Both the position numbers and the translations under genes were made by a program. The notes below the pieces were generated by a model that was given only the letters and a program-made list of their open reading frames with translations, was not told where the DNA came from and ran no database searches. A stretch of DNA of 64,000 nucleotides from an uncultured Saprospiraceae bacterium (lineage in GTDB: Bacteria > Bacteroidota > Bacteroidia > Chitinophagales > Saprospiraceae). Where the stretch lies: the NCBI GenBank assembly GCA_937942435.1, contig CALDEM010000059.1, positions 1-64,000 of the forward strand. Reading direction: 5' to 3'. Positions 53,895-62,486 of the stretch are shown here, piece by piece. Each line of letters opens with the position of its first letter. The stretch's first letter is position 1.

Positions 53895-53904
53895 CATACC
53901 GCTA

Positions 53905-55230
53905 TCACCTCCCTTTACCTTGAAGTAGCACAAGGACGGTATAATACAGGATTCTAAAATCCAATAATATCGACATACGTTCTACGTACAACAGGTCATA
54001 TCTGAACCTTTTGAACATCTCTGTTAGATCAGATGCATAACCAAACTTTATCTGCCCCCAAGAGGTGATGCCGGGCTTCACTTGCCAAAGGAGAGCGTAT
54101 TTAGAATTGTGTTTTAATAGTTGGTCAGCGTAATATGCCCTTTCTGGTCTTGGGCCCACAAGAGACATATCACCTTTTATGACATTCCAAAATTGAGGTA
54201 GCTCATCTAAGCGCCAAGTTCGCATCCATTTGCCGAAAGATGTACATCTTTCATCCTCATCTTTCGCTAATGCCGGACCATCTTTCTCCGCATCGATGTA
54301 CATGGATCGAAGTTTGAAAATAGAAAAAGGAATGCCGTGCTTACCTAATCGTTCTTGCTTAAAAAATGCAGGGCCTGGTGAAGACTTTTTCACTTTTAGA
54401 TATAACCATATCAGTAAAGGACTCAAAAGGACTAACGCAATTGTAGAAACGAACACATCTATACAACGCTTGCTATTCTGTTGCCATGCCCACAATGGGT
54501 GCGTCTGCAAAGAAACATACTCATCATTAAGCCTCGGTGTACCTTTATAATTGTACTCTAGTAATTGAAAAGCACTTTCTTCAACAAAGACATCACTGCC
54601 CATCGAAGTCCCTACCAATAGAGGAGTGACTTCATTAATTATCTTGGTGTCTTGGGCTACCAGAACTAAAGAGTCAACATCTCTATTTTTAGTATTTCTT
54701 TGTAGTCCACTTGTACTCACGATTGATTCTAATCTCGTAAAACGCAGAGGTGATACTGACTCAATGACATCTTCCTTTATGACCATACTACTAAAGTTAA
54801 TATGACCACGAGACAATTGAAATTTGAAAAATGATAGAAGTAAAATTCTAACTATCAAAAATCCACAGAGATGAATCAACAAAACAACAACAAATGATCG
54901 CAGATAAGTAATCAAAGACAAAGCTGAATCATCTCTTATGACCGTAAACAAAAGTCCAAGAGCCCCAAAAAATGTGCCTCCGACAGATAGATAAACAACT
55001 TGTAGTCTCGACTTCTGTAATACTCTCTTATACAAACCAAAGAACGCCCATAAGATAGTCCAAACAATAGGGATCACTATAAGACCTATTAAAAGTCTCT
55101 CATCTCCAATAATCTTTTCTAAGGTTATATCAGGCTCCTCTACCCTCTTGCGGTAACTAAAAAACAAGAACCATGAGATAATGGCCGTCACCCAGTCCAT
55201 AAGAAGTAGTATTAGATCTGCTTTCTTCAC
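53905..55230 (-). CDS. Polyprenyl glycosylphosphotransferase (exopolysaccharide initiator)
   Basis: 441 residues: about four N-terminal membrane segments, a central soluble region, and a C-terminal bacterial sugar transferase domain (about 245-441): KRCIDVFVSTIALVLLSPLLIWLYL, PGPAFFKQERLGKHGIPFSIFKLRSM and DELPQFWNVIKGDMSLVGPRPE. It transfers a sugar phosphate to the lipid carrier to start an exopolysaccharide repeat unit. No other glycan biosynthesis genes lie nearby. It starts 1 bp after the stop of the small membrane protein gene upstream. Confidence 0.92.
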   Translation of the reverse strand: MKKADLILLLMDWVTAIISWFLFFSYRKRVEEPDITLEKIIGDERLLIGLIVIPIVWTILWAFFGLYKRVLQKSRLQVVYLSVGGTFFGALGLLFTVIRDDSALSLITYLRSFVVVLLIHLCGFLIVRILLLSFFKFQLSRGHINFSSMVIKEDVIESVSPLRFTRLESIVSTSGLQRNTKNRDVDSLVLVAQDTKIINEVTPLLVGTSMGSDVFVEESAFQLLEYNYKGTPRLNDEYVSLQTHPLWAWQQNSKRCIDVFVSTIALVLLSPLLIWLYLKVKKSSPGPAFFKQERLGKHGIPFSIFKLRSMYIDAEKDGPALAKDEDERCTSFGKWMRTWRLDELPQFWNVIKGDMSLVGPRPERAYYADQLLKHNSKYALLWQVKPGITSWGQIKFGYASDLTEMFKRFRYDLLYVERMSILLDFRILYYTVLVLLQGKGR

Positions 55231-55231
55231 A

Positions 55232-55531
55232 CTATCTAAACTTCATCAAGAGATAACCTATGCTCAGGATAAGAAAGATCAGCACACTTGCCATAGTTAC
55301 AGACCGTCTGATCAGCTGTACAAATCGGCGTATCTGCTCTTCATGTTGTGGATATCGTGATATGACTTCTGCTTCCATCTTTTCTTCATGTAAAAAGTGA
55401 GAAACGCCAAACTCGACTTTGTTTTGAACCAAATACTTATATACACCAAACACCTTAACTCGAAAGTAAATATTCAAAAAAAGCATCCCTACAAAGACAG
55501 CTATTATTGCAAAAAACAAGAAGTTAAACAT
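55232..55531 (-). CDS. Small membrane protein of unknown function
   Basis: 99 residues with a hydrophobic segment at each end (about 4-22 and 78-96) and a charged middle (HEEKMEAEVISRYPQHEEQIRRFVQLIRR). No family is recognised. It is 1 bp upstream of the sugar transferase gene, so it is probably co-transcribed and may take part in the same polysaccharide system. Confidence 0.7.
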   Translation of the reverse strand: MFNFLFFAIIAVFVGMLFLNIYFRVKVFGVYKYLVQNKVEFGVSHFLHEEKMEAEVISRYPQHEEQIRRFVQLIRRSVTMASVLIFLILSIGYLLMKFR

Positions 55532-55707
55532 AGAGGGCTAATGTAGTGATAATCAAAGTACAATGAAATAATGCGAGCCAGAAGGTCAGCACCATCTATC
55601 TCTTCACATATCTGGGAAAGCGACAAAAGAACAATATAATAGTCTGCAAAATGAGTGCATGGCAAATATTTTTAATATATTGGCTTAAACTAACAAAACA
55701 AATAACT

Positions 55708-55995
55708 ATGCTCGCATTAATTATTCAATTACTAAGTGGCGCTGCAGGCGGTAATCTTGCTGGCTCATTAATGAAAGGAAGTTCCTTAGGAACACTATGG
55801 AACTCTGTCGCAGGTATCGCAGGTGGCGGTCTGGGTGGTCAAGTATTAGGTATGCTTGCTCCTAGTCTCGGTGCAGCTGCTGCAAGTGGCAGTATGGATA
55901 TCACTAGTATCCTGGGATCAGTCGCTGGCGGAGGAGTTGGAGGCGGAATCGTAATGGCTATAATCGGTTTTATCAAAAAAGCGATGGCAAAATAA
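55708..55995 (+). CDS. Small Gly/Ala-rich membrane-active-type protein
   Basis: The frame begins at 55651, but the ATG at 55708 gives the well-conserved form MLALIIQLLSGAAGGNLAGSL, 95 residues in total. The sequence is rich in small residues, with repeated GGGLGG/GGGVGG motifs like glycine-zipper helices, which could span or pack in membranes. Similar proteins occur in many bacteria as hypothetical proteins. It is followed by a terminator and stands alone. Confidence 0.72.
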   Translation: MLALIIQLLSGAAGGNLAGSLMKGSSLGTLWNSVAGIAGGGLGGQVLGMLAPSLGAAAASGSMDITSILGSVAGGGVGGGIVMAIIGFIKKAMAK

Positions 55996-56012
55996 CTTAG
56001 ACAACTCTAATA

Positions 56013-56048
56013 AAAGCGGGCAATTCATGGTATTTGCTCGCTTTTTTT
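56013..56048. terminator. Bidirectional terminator
   Basis: AAAGCGGGCAA and TTGCTCGCTTT (56013-56023 and 56033-56043) form an 11-bp stem with one G-T pair. T runs follow on both strands. It separates the small Gly-rich gene from the convergent FAD oxidoreductase. Confidence 0.8.
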
Positions 56049-57447
56049 ATGCCTCTATACTATCTATCAACTGCTGTAACTTCATGACGGCCGGCATAGC
56101 GTTATTCTTCATTCTTTTTATGATCGCCATATTCTCTTCATTGGTACGATCAGTGTCGGCAAGTAATTTGCTAAAGCCATCTAATCTATTGTTATAAAGC
56201 CACTTGCGCAGATCTTTCTCTTGACTCCATGTAAATTGATTCATCATCTGAGCTGCCATCATCTTTAACCAATCGGTATCATGATTAGGCAATGGCACGA
56301 CTTTGCAGAGTTCGTTTTTCTTCTCTTCTGCTTGATACAGAACTTCTATGTGCGCTATAAATGCCGCACTAAATACTGGCTGATATGCTCTTACTGTCTG
56401 AGGTGTTATCATATCACCTGCAAAGACTGGCTTTATATCAAGGTTAGTTATGGCACTGGCAGAGCAGTCTACGTACAAGGCACCTTCTTTATGTGGTACC
56501 GTGCCCGTATCTAAGGTTATCCCTTCTTTTACATCGATACTCTGTACTCGTCCCATCCTGACTATATTCTTAAGTCTTCTTAGAGCTTCCAACTCAAGTG
56601 GGCTGATTGTGGCTCCATGAAACATGCTAGGCGTTATAGAGGGGTCGATCCTTAGCAGAACACCCGAAGATTCTAACTTAGAAAACAAGTCAGATATCGA
56701 CTCCGCCTGCGCTAAAGCCTCAAACTGTGCTGCTTGGGCGCCCATCGACTTTGAAAAGTACTCAGGGGTAGGTTGCGTGTTTCGTCGATCCAATAGCCAA
56801 GCGTCACGCGATACGATCCACTGGATATCTTTGGGTTCAACACCCTGCTCTAACAACCAAAGACATGCATCTATGCCTGTCTTTCCTCCTCCTATGACAA
56901 CGTAGCAAGAAGGAGTCGTGACTACCTTTGTTAGATCATTGAGTGGTACAAAATCAATACCTGCTCCAATATCAAAATTAGGAGTGTGAGTAGAAGGAAC
57001 AGTCGTGTTGAGATATGTAGCATCCACTATTTTTTCATGGACAGTGACTTCATACTGCTTACCTGAAGTCATCGACTCGAAGCGCTTATCTCCAGTATAA
57101 TTGCACATCGGATAATACTCAACCCTTCCCGATGGTAGAAACTGATGTCTCATCACATCATCGAAGTATGCACTTACCTCTGCACCTGACGCCAACTCAC
57201 TTAAGCCTTTGTTGAGTCCTACCTGGTCTATCCGCCCATTGCTTAACTCCTTAGAGCTTACTCCATAAAATTGAGAAGGCTGATGAAGGGTCACGAATGG
57301 GTATGCTACATTCCAGTGTCCACCTGGCTTAGCATATCTGTCGACGATCACAATAGTGGCGTCAGATTCTTCTATAATCACATCGGCAAATGCCATACCT
57401 ACTGCACCACTACCCACTATAAGATAGTCACATTCTAATTTCTCCAT
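56047..57447 (-). CDS. FAD-dependent NAD(P)-linked oxidoreductase
   Basis: 466 residues with an N-terminal FAD-binding GxGxxG (DYLIVGSGAVGMAFADVIIE, about 6-25) and a second nucleotide-binding motif (YVVIGGGKTGIDACLWLLE, about 182-200), as in flavin-containing monooxygenases and related enzymes. It lacks the FMO FxGxxxHxxxF/Y motif as far as I can see. Substrate unknown. It precedes no clear operon partner; the DUF1761 gene is 92 bp upstream. Confidence 0.82.
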   Translation of the reverse strand: MEKLECDYLIVGSGAVGMAFADVIIEESDATIVIVDRYAKPGGHWNVAYPFVTLHQPSQFYGVSSKELSNGRIDQVGLNKGLSELASGAEVSAYFDDVMRHQFLPSGRVEYYPMCNYTGDKRFESMTSGKQYEVTVHEKIVDATYLNTTVPSTHTPNFDIGAGIDFVPLNDLTKVVTTPSCYVVIGGGKTGIDACLWLLEQGVEPKDIQWIVSRDAWLLDRRNTQPTPEYFSKSMGAQAAQFEALAQAESISDLFSKLESSGVLLRIDPSITPSMFHGATISPLELEALRRLKNIVRMGRVQSIDVKEGITLDTGTVPHKEGALYVDCSASAITNLDIKPVFAGDMITPQTVRAYQPVFSAAFIAHIEVLYQAEEKKNELCKVVPLPNHDTDWLKMMAAQMMNQFTWSQEKDLRKWLYNNRLDGFSKLLADTDRTNEENMAIIKRMKNNAMPAVMKLQQLIDSIEA

Positions 57448-57539
57448 CGATCTAATTCTTTAAAACATCCAAGATAGACTTCAAAAGTCGGCTCTTCTGC
57501 TTAATGAGATGTCGTATTTGGCGAAAGCTTTAGTCAATA

Positions 57540-58040
57540 TCAATAAATCAAGGTCTCGCAAAGCAATCCGCCCATAAGACCGAGACTGACCAACCAATAA
57601 CCTGAATGAATCATGATATAAGACCACCCTCTTCTTTCAAATAATGCGTTGATCGCGATCAATGGAAAGACAAAAAAGACGGTAATAATCGCACCATGGA
57701 CAGCACCATGCTTAAAATCTCTAAAGTTGCCCCCGTACTCAGCCATCAACTCTCCGAACTGTCCTTCAGCAGCACTCCCTGACTCCATCACCTCTGGCAT
57801 CATCATCTGAAAGACGGCAGTCTGATGCACCACGATACCACTCAAGGCAAATGCAATAAACGCACTAAAGAGAAAAGAAAGCCCAAAGATTAATCCCATA
57901 TTACCCTTTTTGAGATCCTCCTCGATGAAGCCATTGACCTTCATCCATTTTTTTCCAAATCCCATATTGCCATACAAGAAAAATCCTACAGCCAGCGGGA
58001 TCAGAGCTGCAACAAAAAACATCCACCAATTTTCAGCCAT
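57540..58040 (-). CDS. DUF1761 membrane protein
   Basis: 166 residues with four hydrophobic segments. The pattern FVAALIPLAVGFFLYGNMGFGKKWMK, HGAVHGAIITVFFVFPLIAINALFERRGWSYIMIHSGYW and GLMGGLLCETLIY matches DUF1761, a family of small inner-membrane proteins of unknown role. It is divergent from the Tat-type gene at 58158 and on the same strand as the FAD enzyme. Confidence 0.85.
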   Translation of the reverse strand: MAENWWMFFVAALIPLAVGFFLYGNMGFGKKWMKVNGFIEEDLKKGNMGLIFGLSFLFSAFIAFALSGIVVHQTAVFQMMMPEVMESGSAAEGQFGELMAEYGGNFRDFKHGAVHGAIITVFFVFPLIAINALFERRGWSYIMIHSGYWLVSLGLMGGLLCETLIY

Positions 58041-58157
58041 AACAGTAGTTTTATGTAGTTAACCAATCTATCATGTCAAAGTAAGTATTTGATTTTGGAT
58101 ATCCTAAGCGCTCTATTATTGCTTGAACATTCATATCTTAAAGCCATAGATTAAAGT

Positions 58158-58700
58158 ATGGAAAGAAGACAATTACTTAAGTATACAGCGTACATAACAG
58201 GTGCCGCCGTTGGAGCTCCTCTTATGGCTACGCTTATATCTGGTTGTAAGGCAGATACCATGACGGATGCTGTCGATCAATTATCATTTTTTTCTAAAGA
58301 TGAGTTTACACTTCTAAAGAAGTTAATAGATACGATCATCCCTAAGACAGATAGCCCTTCGGCAACAGATGTGGGAGTGCATAACATCATCGACCAGATG
58401 GTCGGCAAGGTCTATACAAGTGAACAACAATCCTCTTATAGAAAAGGCTTTGAGACACTTTCTGCTCATATCAATGGTGGTGCTGACACACTGGAGTTTC
58501 TTAAGTTACTTGAGCAGGATCAAGCATCAAGCATGAAAGACGCAAAGGAAGCCTACCTCAATATCAAGCAGCAGGCAGTTGCATACTATCTATCAACAGA
58601 GGAGATCGGTACTAACTATCTAAACTATCTACCTATACCGGGTAATTATGAGTCTTGCATCTCCCTTGAGGAGGCAGGCGGAAAAGCATGGGCAATATGA
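58158..58700 (+). CDS. Gluconate 2-dehydrogenase subunit 3-like Tat protein
   Basis: 180 residues. The start MERRQLLKYTAYITGAAVGAPLMA is a Tat-type signal, followed by a lipoprotein-like SGC. The domain matches subunit 3 of gluconate 2-dehydrogenase-type enzymes (FSKDEFTLLKKLIDTIIPKTDSPSATDVGVHNIIDQMV). It helps export or anchor its GMC partner in the periplasm. The stop overlaps the GMC gene start, so the two are coupled. No cytochrome subunit is present. Confidence 0.9.
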   Translation: MERRQLLKYTAYITGAAVGAPLMATLISGCKADTMTDAVDQLSFFSKDEFTLLKKLIDTIIPKTDSPSATDVGVHNIIDQMVGKVYTSEQQSSYRKGFETLSAHINGGADTLEFLKLLEQDQASSMKDAKEAYLNIKQQAVAYYLSTEEIGTNYLNYLPIPGNYESCISLEEAGGKAWAI

Positions 58701-60409
58701 ATTTTACAATTAGAGGCGAAAACGAAAACGCATTTGATGCGATCGTTGTAGGATCAGGCATCAGTGGAGGATTTGCAGCTATGGAGCTGTGTAAGCTGGG
58801 ATATAAAACCGTCGTCCTGGAGCGAGGGCCTATGCAAAAGCATGGCGACTATCCTACTGCGAGCATGGATCCATGGGAGCTTCCTAATCAGAACCTGGTG
58901 ACAGCTGAAGAAATAGCAAAGCACTACTTCAAGCAAAACAGACTACACTGGTGGGTTAAAGAAGATCACAAGCACTTTATAGCCAAAGATGATGAGTACC
59001 CTTATGATGAGATCGAAAGGTTTGATTGGATCAGAGGACATCATGTCGGAGGCAGATCGATCATGTGGGGCAGACATTGTTATAGATGGAGTGACCTTGA
59101 TTTTGAAGCTAACGCAAAAGAAGGTATAGCTGTAGATTGGCCGATCCGTTATAAGGATATAGCTCCATGGTATGATTATGCAGAGACATTTGTTGGTGTA
59201 AGCGGACAAGCAGAAGGACTTCATCAAGTGCCTGATGGCAAATTTCTACCGCCATTCAAGCTCAACTGTGTAGAACAGCATATGCGCGAGTCTGTCATGA
59301 AGAAGTACCCAAAACGCGTGATCACACCAGGTAGAGTCGCTAACTTAACAGCATACGATCCTGAGGTTCACAAAGGTACACGTGGACAATGCCAAAGTAG
59401 AAGTATGTGTGTCAGGGGATGTCCTTATGGCGCCTACTATAGCAGCCTATCGGCTTCCCTTCCAGTAGCAGAAGCTACTGGCAACTTAACGATTGTCCCA
59501 GATAGCATCGTCGCAGAGATTATCTATGACAAAGAAACCAATAGAGCGACTGGTGTAAGGGTGGTCAACGCAGTCACGGGCGTGGAAGAAGAGTTTACCT
59601 CAAGGATCATATTCTGTAATGCAAGTACAGTGGGAACAACCGCTATCCTCCTCAATAGTAGATCTGAGACCTTCCCCGACGGACTAGGTAACGGAAGTGG
59701 TGAGGTAGGTCATAACATGATGGATCATCATTATGGCATGGGTGTATCTGGGACAATGCCCGGATTCACGGATAAATACTATAAAGGAAGAAAACCTGGA
59801 GGATTCTATATCCCTCGATTTAGAAATATAGATAAAGAATCAAAACGTTCTGACTACCTCAGAGGTTTTGGTTATCAAGGCCAAGCAAGTCGCGGCCCTA
59901 ATGTTGTAGCCGGTGCTGTAGGTACAGATCTAAAAGAGAAAATATTTGAGCCTGGACCATATCATGTTGCCATGACATGCTTTGGTGAGCTACTACCATA
60001 TCATGAAAACCGCATGTTCTTAAACTTCGAGAAAAAGGATAAACATGGTATGCCGATCATCACTTTTGATGCAAAACTGAGAGACAACGAGCACGCCTTG
60101 CGCAAAGATGGCGTCACTTGTGCAGAAGAGATGTTAGAAGCAGCAGGTTGTACTAATATCCAGTCACATAACGAAGCGACAGCACCAGGAGCTGCTATCC
60201 ATGAGATGGGCACTGCACGTATGGGTAGAGATCCAAAAACCAGTGTACTTAATAAGTGGAATCAGATGCATGAAGTACCCAATGTATTTATCACAGATGG
60301 GTCATGTATGACGAGTTCTGCAACACAAAATCCAAGTATCACCTACATGGCACTAACAGCAAGAGCAGTAGATCATGCTCATAAGTTAGTGAACGATGGC
60401 GTGCTGTAG
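58697..60409 (+). CDS. GMC-family oxidoreductase (FAD-dependent dehydrogenase)
   Basis: About 570 residues. The frame opens at 58688, but the ATG at 58697 overlaps the preceding stop by 4 bases (ATGA) and is preferred. The FAD site AIVVGSGISGGFAAMELCKLG is near residue 15, with GGRSIMWGRHCYRW and a C-terminal substrate domain ending in IHEMGTARMGRDPKTSVLN and NVFITDGSCMTSSATQNPSIT, typical of the GMC large subunit of sugar/alcohol dehydrogenases. The enzyme oxidises a sugar or alcohol, probably in the periplasm with the subunit 3-like protein. No Tat signal of its own. Confidence 0.93.
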   Translation: MNFTIRGENENAFDAIVVGSGISGGFAAMELCKLGYKTVVLERGPMQKHGDYPTASMDPWELPNQNLVTAEEIAKHYFKQNRLHWWVKEDHKHFIAKDDEYPYDEIERFDWIRGHHVGGRSIMWGRHCYRWSDLDFEANAKEGIAVDWPIRYKDIAPWYDYAETFVGVSGQAEGLHQVPDGKFLPPFKLNCVEQHMRESVMKKYPKRVITPGRVANLTAYDPEVHKGTRGQCQSRSMCVRGCPYGAYYSSLSASLPVAEATGNLTIVPDSIVAEIIYDKETNRATGVRVVNAVTGVEEEFTSRIIFCNASTVGTTAILLNSRSETFPDGLGNGSGEVGHNMMDHHYGMGVSGTMPGFTDKYYKGRKPGGFYIPRFRNIDKESKRSDYLRGFGYQGQASRGPNVVAGAVGTDLKEKIFEPGPYHVAMTCFGELLPYHENRMFLNFEKKDKHGMPIITFDAKLRDNEHALRKDGVTCAEEMLEAAGCTNIQSHNEATAPGAAIHEMGTARMGRDPKTSVLNKWNQMHEVPNVFITDGSCMTSSATQNPSITYMALTARAVDHAHKLVNDGVL

Positions 60410-60452
60410 GTCCAAAGTCATGACTGCCTCTCATAAATAGCAAAAGATCATC

Positions 60453-61622
60453 ATGAGAAGGATCAAGAAAGAAGCAGTTGAGTACCTGGACGAAAGATTC
60501 AAGATCAGCGATGATTATGTATCCTTTGATCAAAAGAATGACATCTTCAATCGAGCAAGCTGGGATAACCAAGTCAATCCTAGGGAGTTCTTTAAGAGCT
60601 ATGACATAGCTAACTATAAGCCGAAGAAAGCGAAAGGTTTTGACCATTGGGATTATGCTTTTCGCAATGCCAGTTGGCATCTGACGGATGTCGTAGGTGA
60701 GCAGAACTTTGACGAAACAGGACAGGTAGAAGGATTTACAGATTACTATACCATACAGACATCAGGTTCTATGGAGAAGGCTCCGCTGCATAGTACTCAA
60801 GACACAACTGCAAGGATCAAGCAAGCAGCTACTTTACTTGGAGCAGGCATGGTGGGTATCTGCTCATTGGACGAAAGATGGATATATAAGAGCAAGTACA
60901 ATCGCAAGACAGATCAATCAGCCCCCATAGATCTCCCTAAGCACCTGAAGTACGTGATCATGCTGATCATCCCTCAGGATTATGAACTTGGAAAGACCTA
61001 TCCAACTGCGCTTAGTGGTGCTGCTACAGGATTAGGCTATGGTGTTGGACTTAACTGTGCTAATGCCTTAGCACAGTTCATCACTAATCTGGGTTATGAA
61101 GCCATAGCCTCTCTCAATGACACTGGACAAAGTATCCCCATGGCGATCAGTGCAGGGCTTGGTGAGTACGGTAGACATGGTTTACTGATCACACCTAAGT
61201 ATGGCCCTAATGTTAGGATTGCGAAAGTATTTACGGATCTTCCGCTGGAGATAGATCAACCGATAGAATTTGGCGTTCAGGCGTTCTGTAAGATCTGCAA
61301 TAAGTGTGCAGATAACTGTCCTCCAAGAGCGATACCTAAAGGAACGCCTCAAAGCACGCCACCTAATTTTTCTAGTCTAAAAGGCATCACCAAGTGGACT
61401 GTCAATGCAGAAAAGTGTTTCAAGTTCTGGGTGGGCATGAACACTGATTGCGCTATCTGTATCCGTGTATGTCCTTACAATAAGGACTATACAAAGTGGT
61501 ATAATCGCTTAGCCATAAAACTGGCTAATAGCCCGCTAAGAAAGCTAATGCTTAGACTTGATATGTGGATGAAGATGGGCGCACGTAAGACCAGTGATCT
61601 TTGGTGGCCTATCAGAAGTTAA
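60453..61622 (+). CDS. Reductive-dehalogenase-like Fe-S protein
   Basis: 389 residues, no signal peptide. It resembles the catalytic region of reductive dehalogenases: AGLGEYGRHGLLITPKYGP (about 234-252) and VRIAKVFTDLPLE, then two 4Fe-4S sites. Site one is C279, C282, C285, C289 (CKICNKCADNCP); site two is C322 with C333, C336, C340 (CFKFW, CAICIRVCP). Family members use a corrinoid; the typical membrane anchor gene is absent. It follows the GMC gene by 43 bp on the same strand. The true substrate may not be a halide. Confidence 0.85.
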   Translation: MRRIKKEAVEYLDERFKISDDYVSFDQKNDIFNRASWDNQVNPREFFKSYDIANYKPKKAKGFDHWDYAFRNASWHLTDVVGEQNFDETGQVEGFTDYYTIQTSGSMEKAPLHSTQDTTARIKQAATLLGAGMVGICSLDERWIYKSKYNRKTDQSAPIDLPKHLKYVIMLIIPQDYELGKTYPTALSGAATGLGYGVGLNCANALAQFITNLGYEAIASLNDTGQSIPMAISAGLGEYGRHGLLITPKYGPNVRIAKVFTDLPLEIDQPIEFGVQAFCKICNKCADNCPPRAIPKGTPQSTPPNFSSLKGITKWTVNAEKCFKFWVGMNTDCAICIRVCPYNKDYTKWYNRLAIKLANSPLRKLMLRLDMWMKMGARKTSDLWWPIRS

Positions 61623-61635
61623 CCCAACAATGTCT

Positions 61636-62229
61636 TTAGTCTAAAACATCACGGTTAGAGCCACTATCATAACTCTTGGAGCCTCCCTTGTAACCTCCCC
61701 AAAGTGTGAGGGCTACAGTTACACCAAAGTAATTAGACTGGCCTTCTTTGAAAGTAAGGTTATATTGTCCTTGAAGCCTTATATGATTAAACTCGTACCC
61801 TACCCTTGGCGCTAAGCCAACACCAGTTGAGCCTTCTATAATTTCTTCCACATTATTGTTAACAACAGTTACTGTACCGGTAGAGTACAAGCCAATACCT
61901 ACACCTGCAAAGGCTCTTTGACCAGAGGTGTTAGAGAAGTAATAATCTCCTAATAATAATGAAGCACCGGTTATCCCAAAATCAGTTTCTGATGCACCAA
62001 TATCACCACCAAAAACAGCTCCATTTCCTCCTATACCTATTGAAAAGTTATCTGTTGCATTATATCTCAGTTCACCACCAAAGGCTAAACCTCCATCTGC
62101 CTCCCCTCCAAGCGGCAGGGCATATCCAAACCTAAATATATCCCATTCGAAGTCCACGTATGAAGGAGACTGGCTAAACATCAAGTTGAAACAAAAAAGC
62201 ATCGTTACTGCGAGTGAAAGTCTTTTCAT
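61636..62229 (-). CDS. Outer-membrane beta-barrel-type protein
   Basis: 197 residues with a signal peptide (MKRLSLAVTMLFCFNLMFSQ) and alternating strands rich in Gly, Tyr and Phe (FGGELRYNATDNFSIGIGGNGAVFGGD, and RLQGQYNLTFKEGQ), as in small OmpW/OmpA-like eight-strand barrels. It is a likely outer-membrane protein of unknown function, convergent with the Fe-S protein gene. Confidence 0.78.
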   Translation of the reverse strand: MKRLSLAVTMLFCFNLMFSQSPSYVDFEWDIFRFGYALPLGGEADGGLAFGGELRYNATDNFSIGIGGNGAVFGGDIGASETDFGITGASLLLGDYYFSNTSGQRAFAGVGIGLYSTGTVTVVNNNVEEIIEGSTGVGLAPRVGYEFNHIRLQGQYNLTFKEGQSNYFGVTVALTLWGGYKGGSKSYDSGSNRDVLD

Positions 62230-62486
62230 AATTGTATTTTAATACAAGATAAGGCTTATTGTCAATCTCCTAAATTCGAAAAATGAACGAATCAGGATAA
62301 TTGACTCCTGTAGTGGTCATATCCTATGATCAATATTTTTCTTCTTTATCCTCACCAAAAAATATAACGTCATCTTAACGTGTTTGGCTTAACATAGTGA
62401 GTACGGATTATGTTGTTATGATGATAAATCAGTTAAATTTAATCATCCATACTACTCTTAACATAACTCAATCAACAAAGACACCC

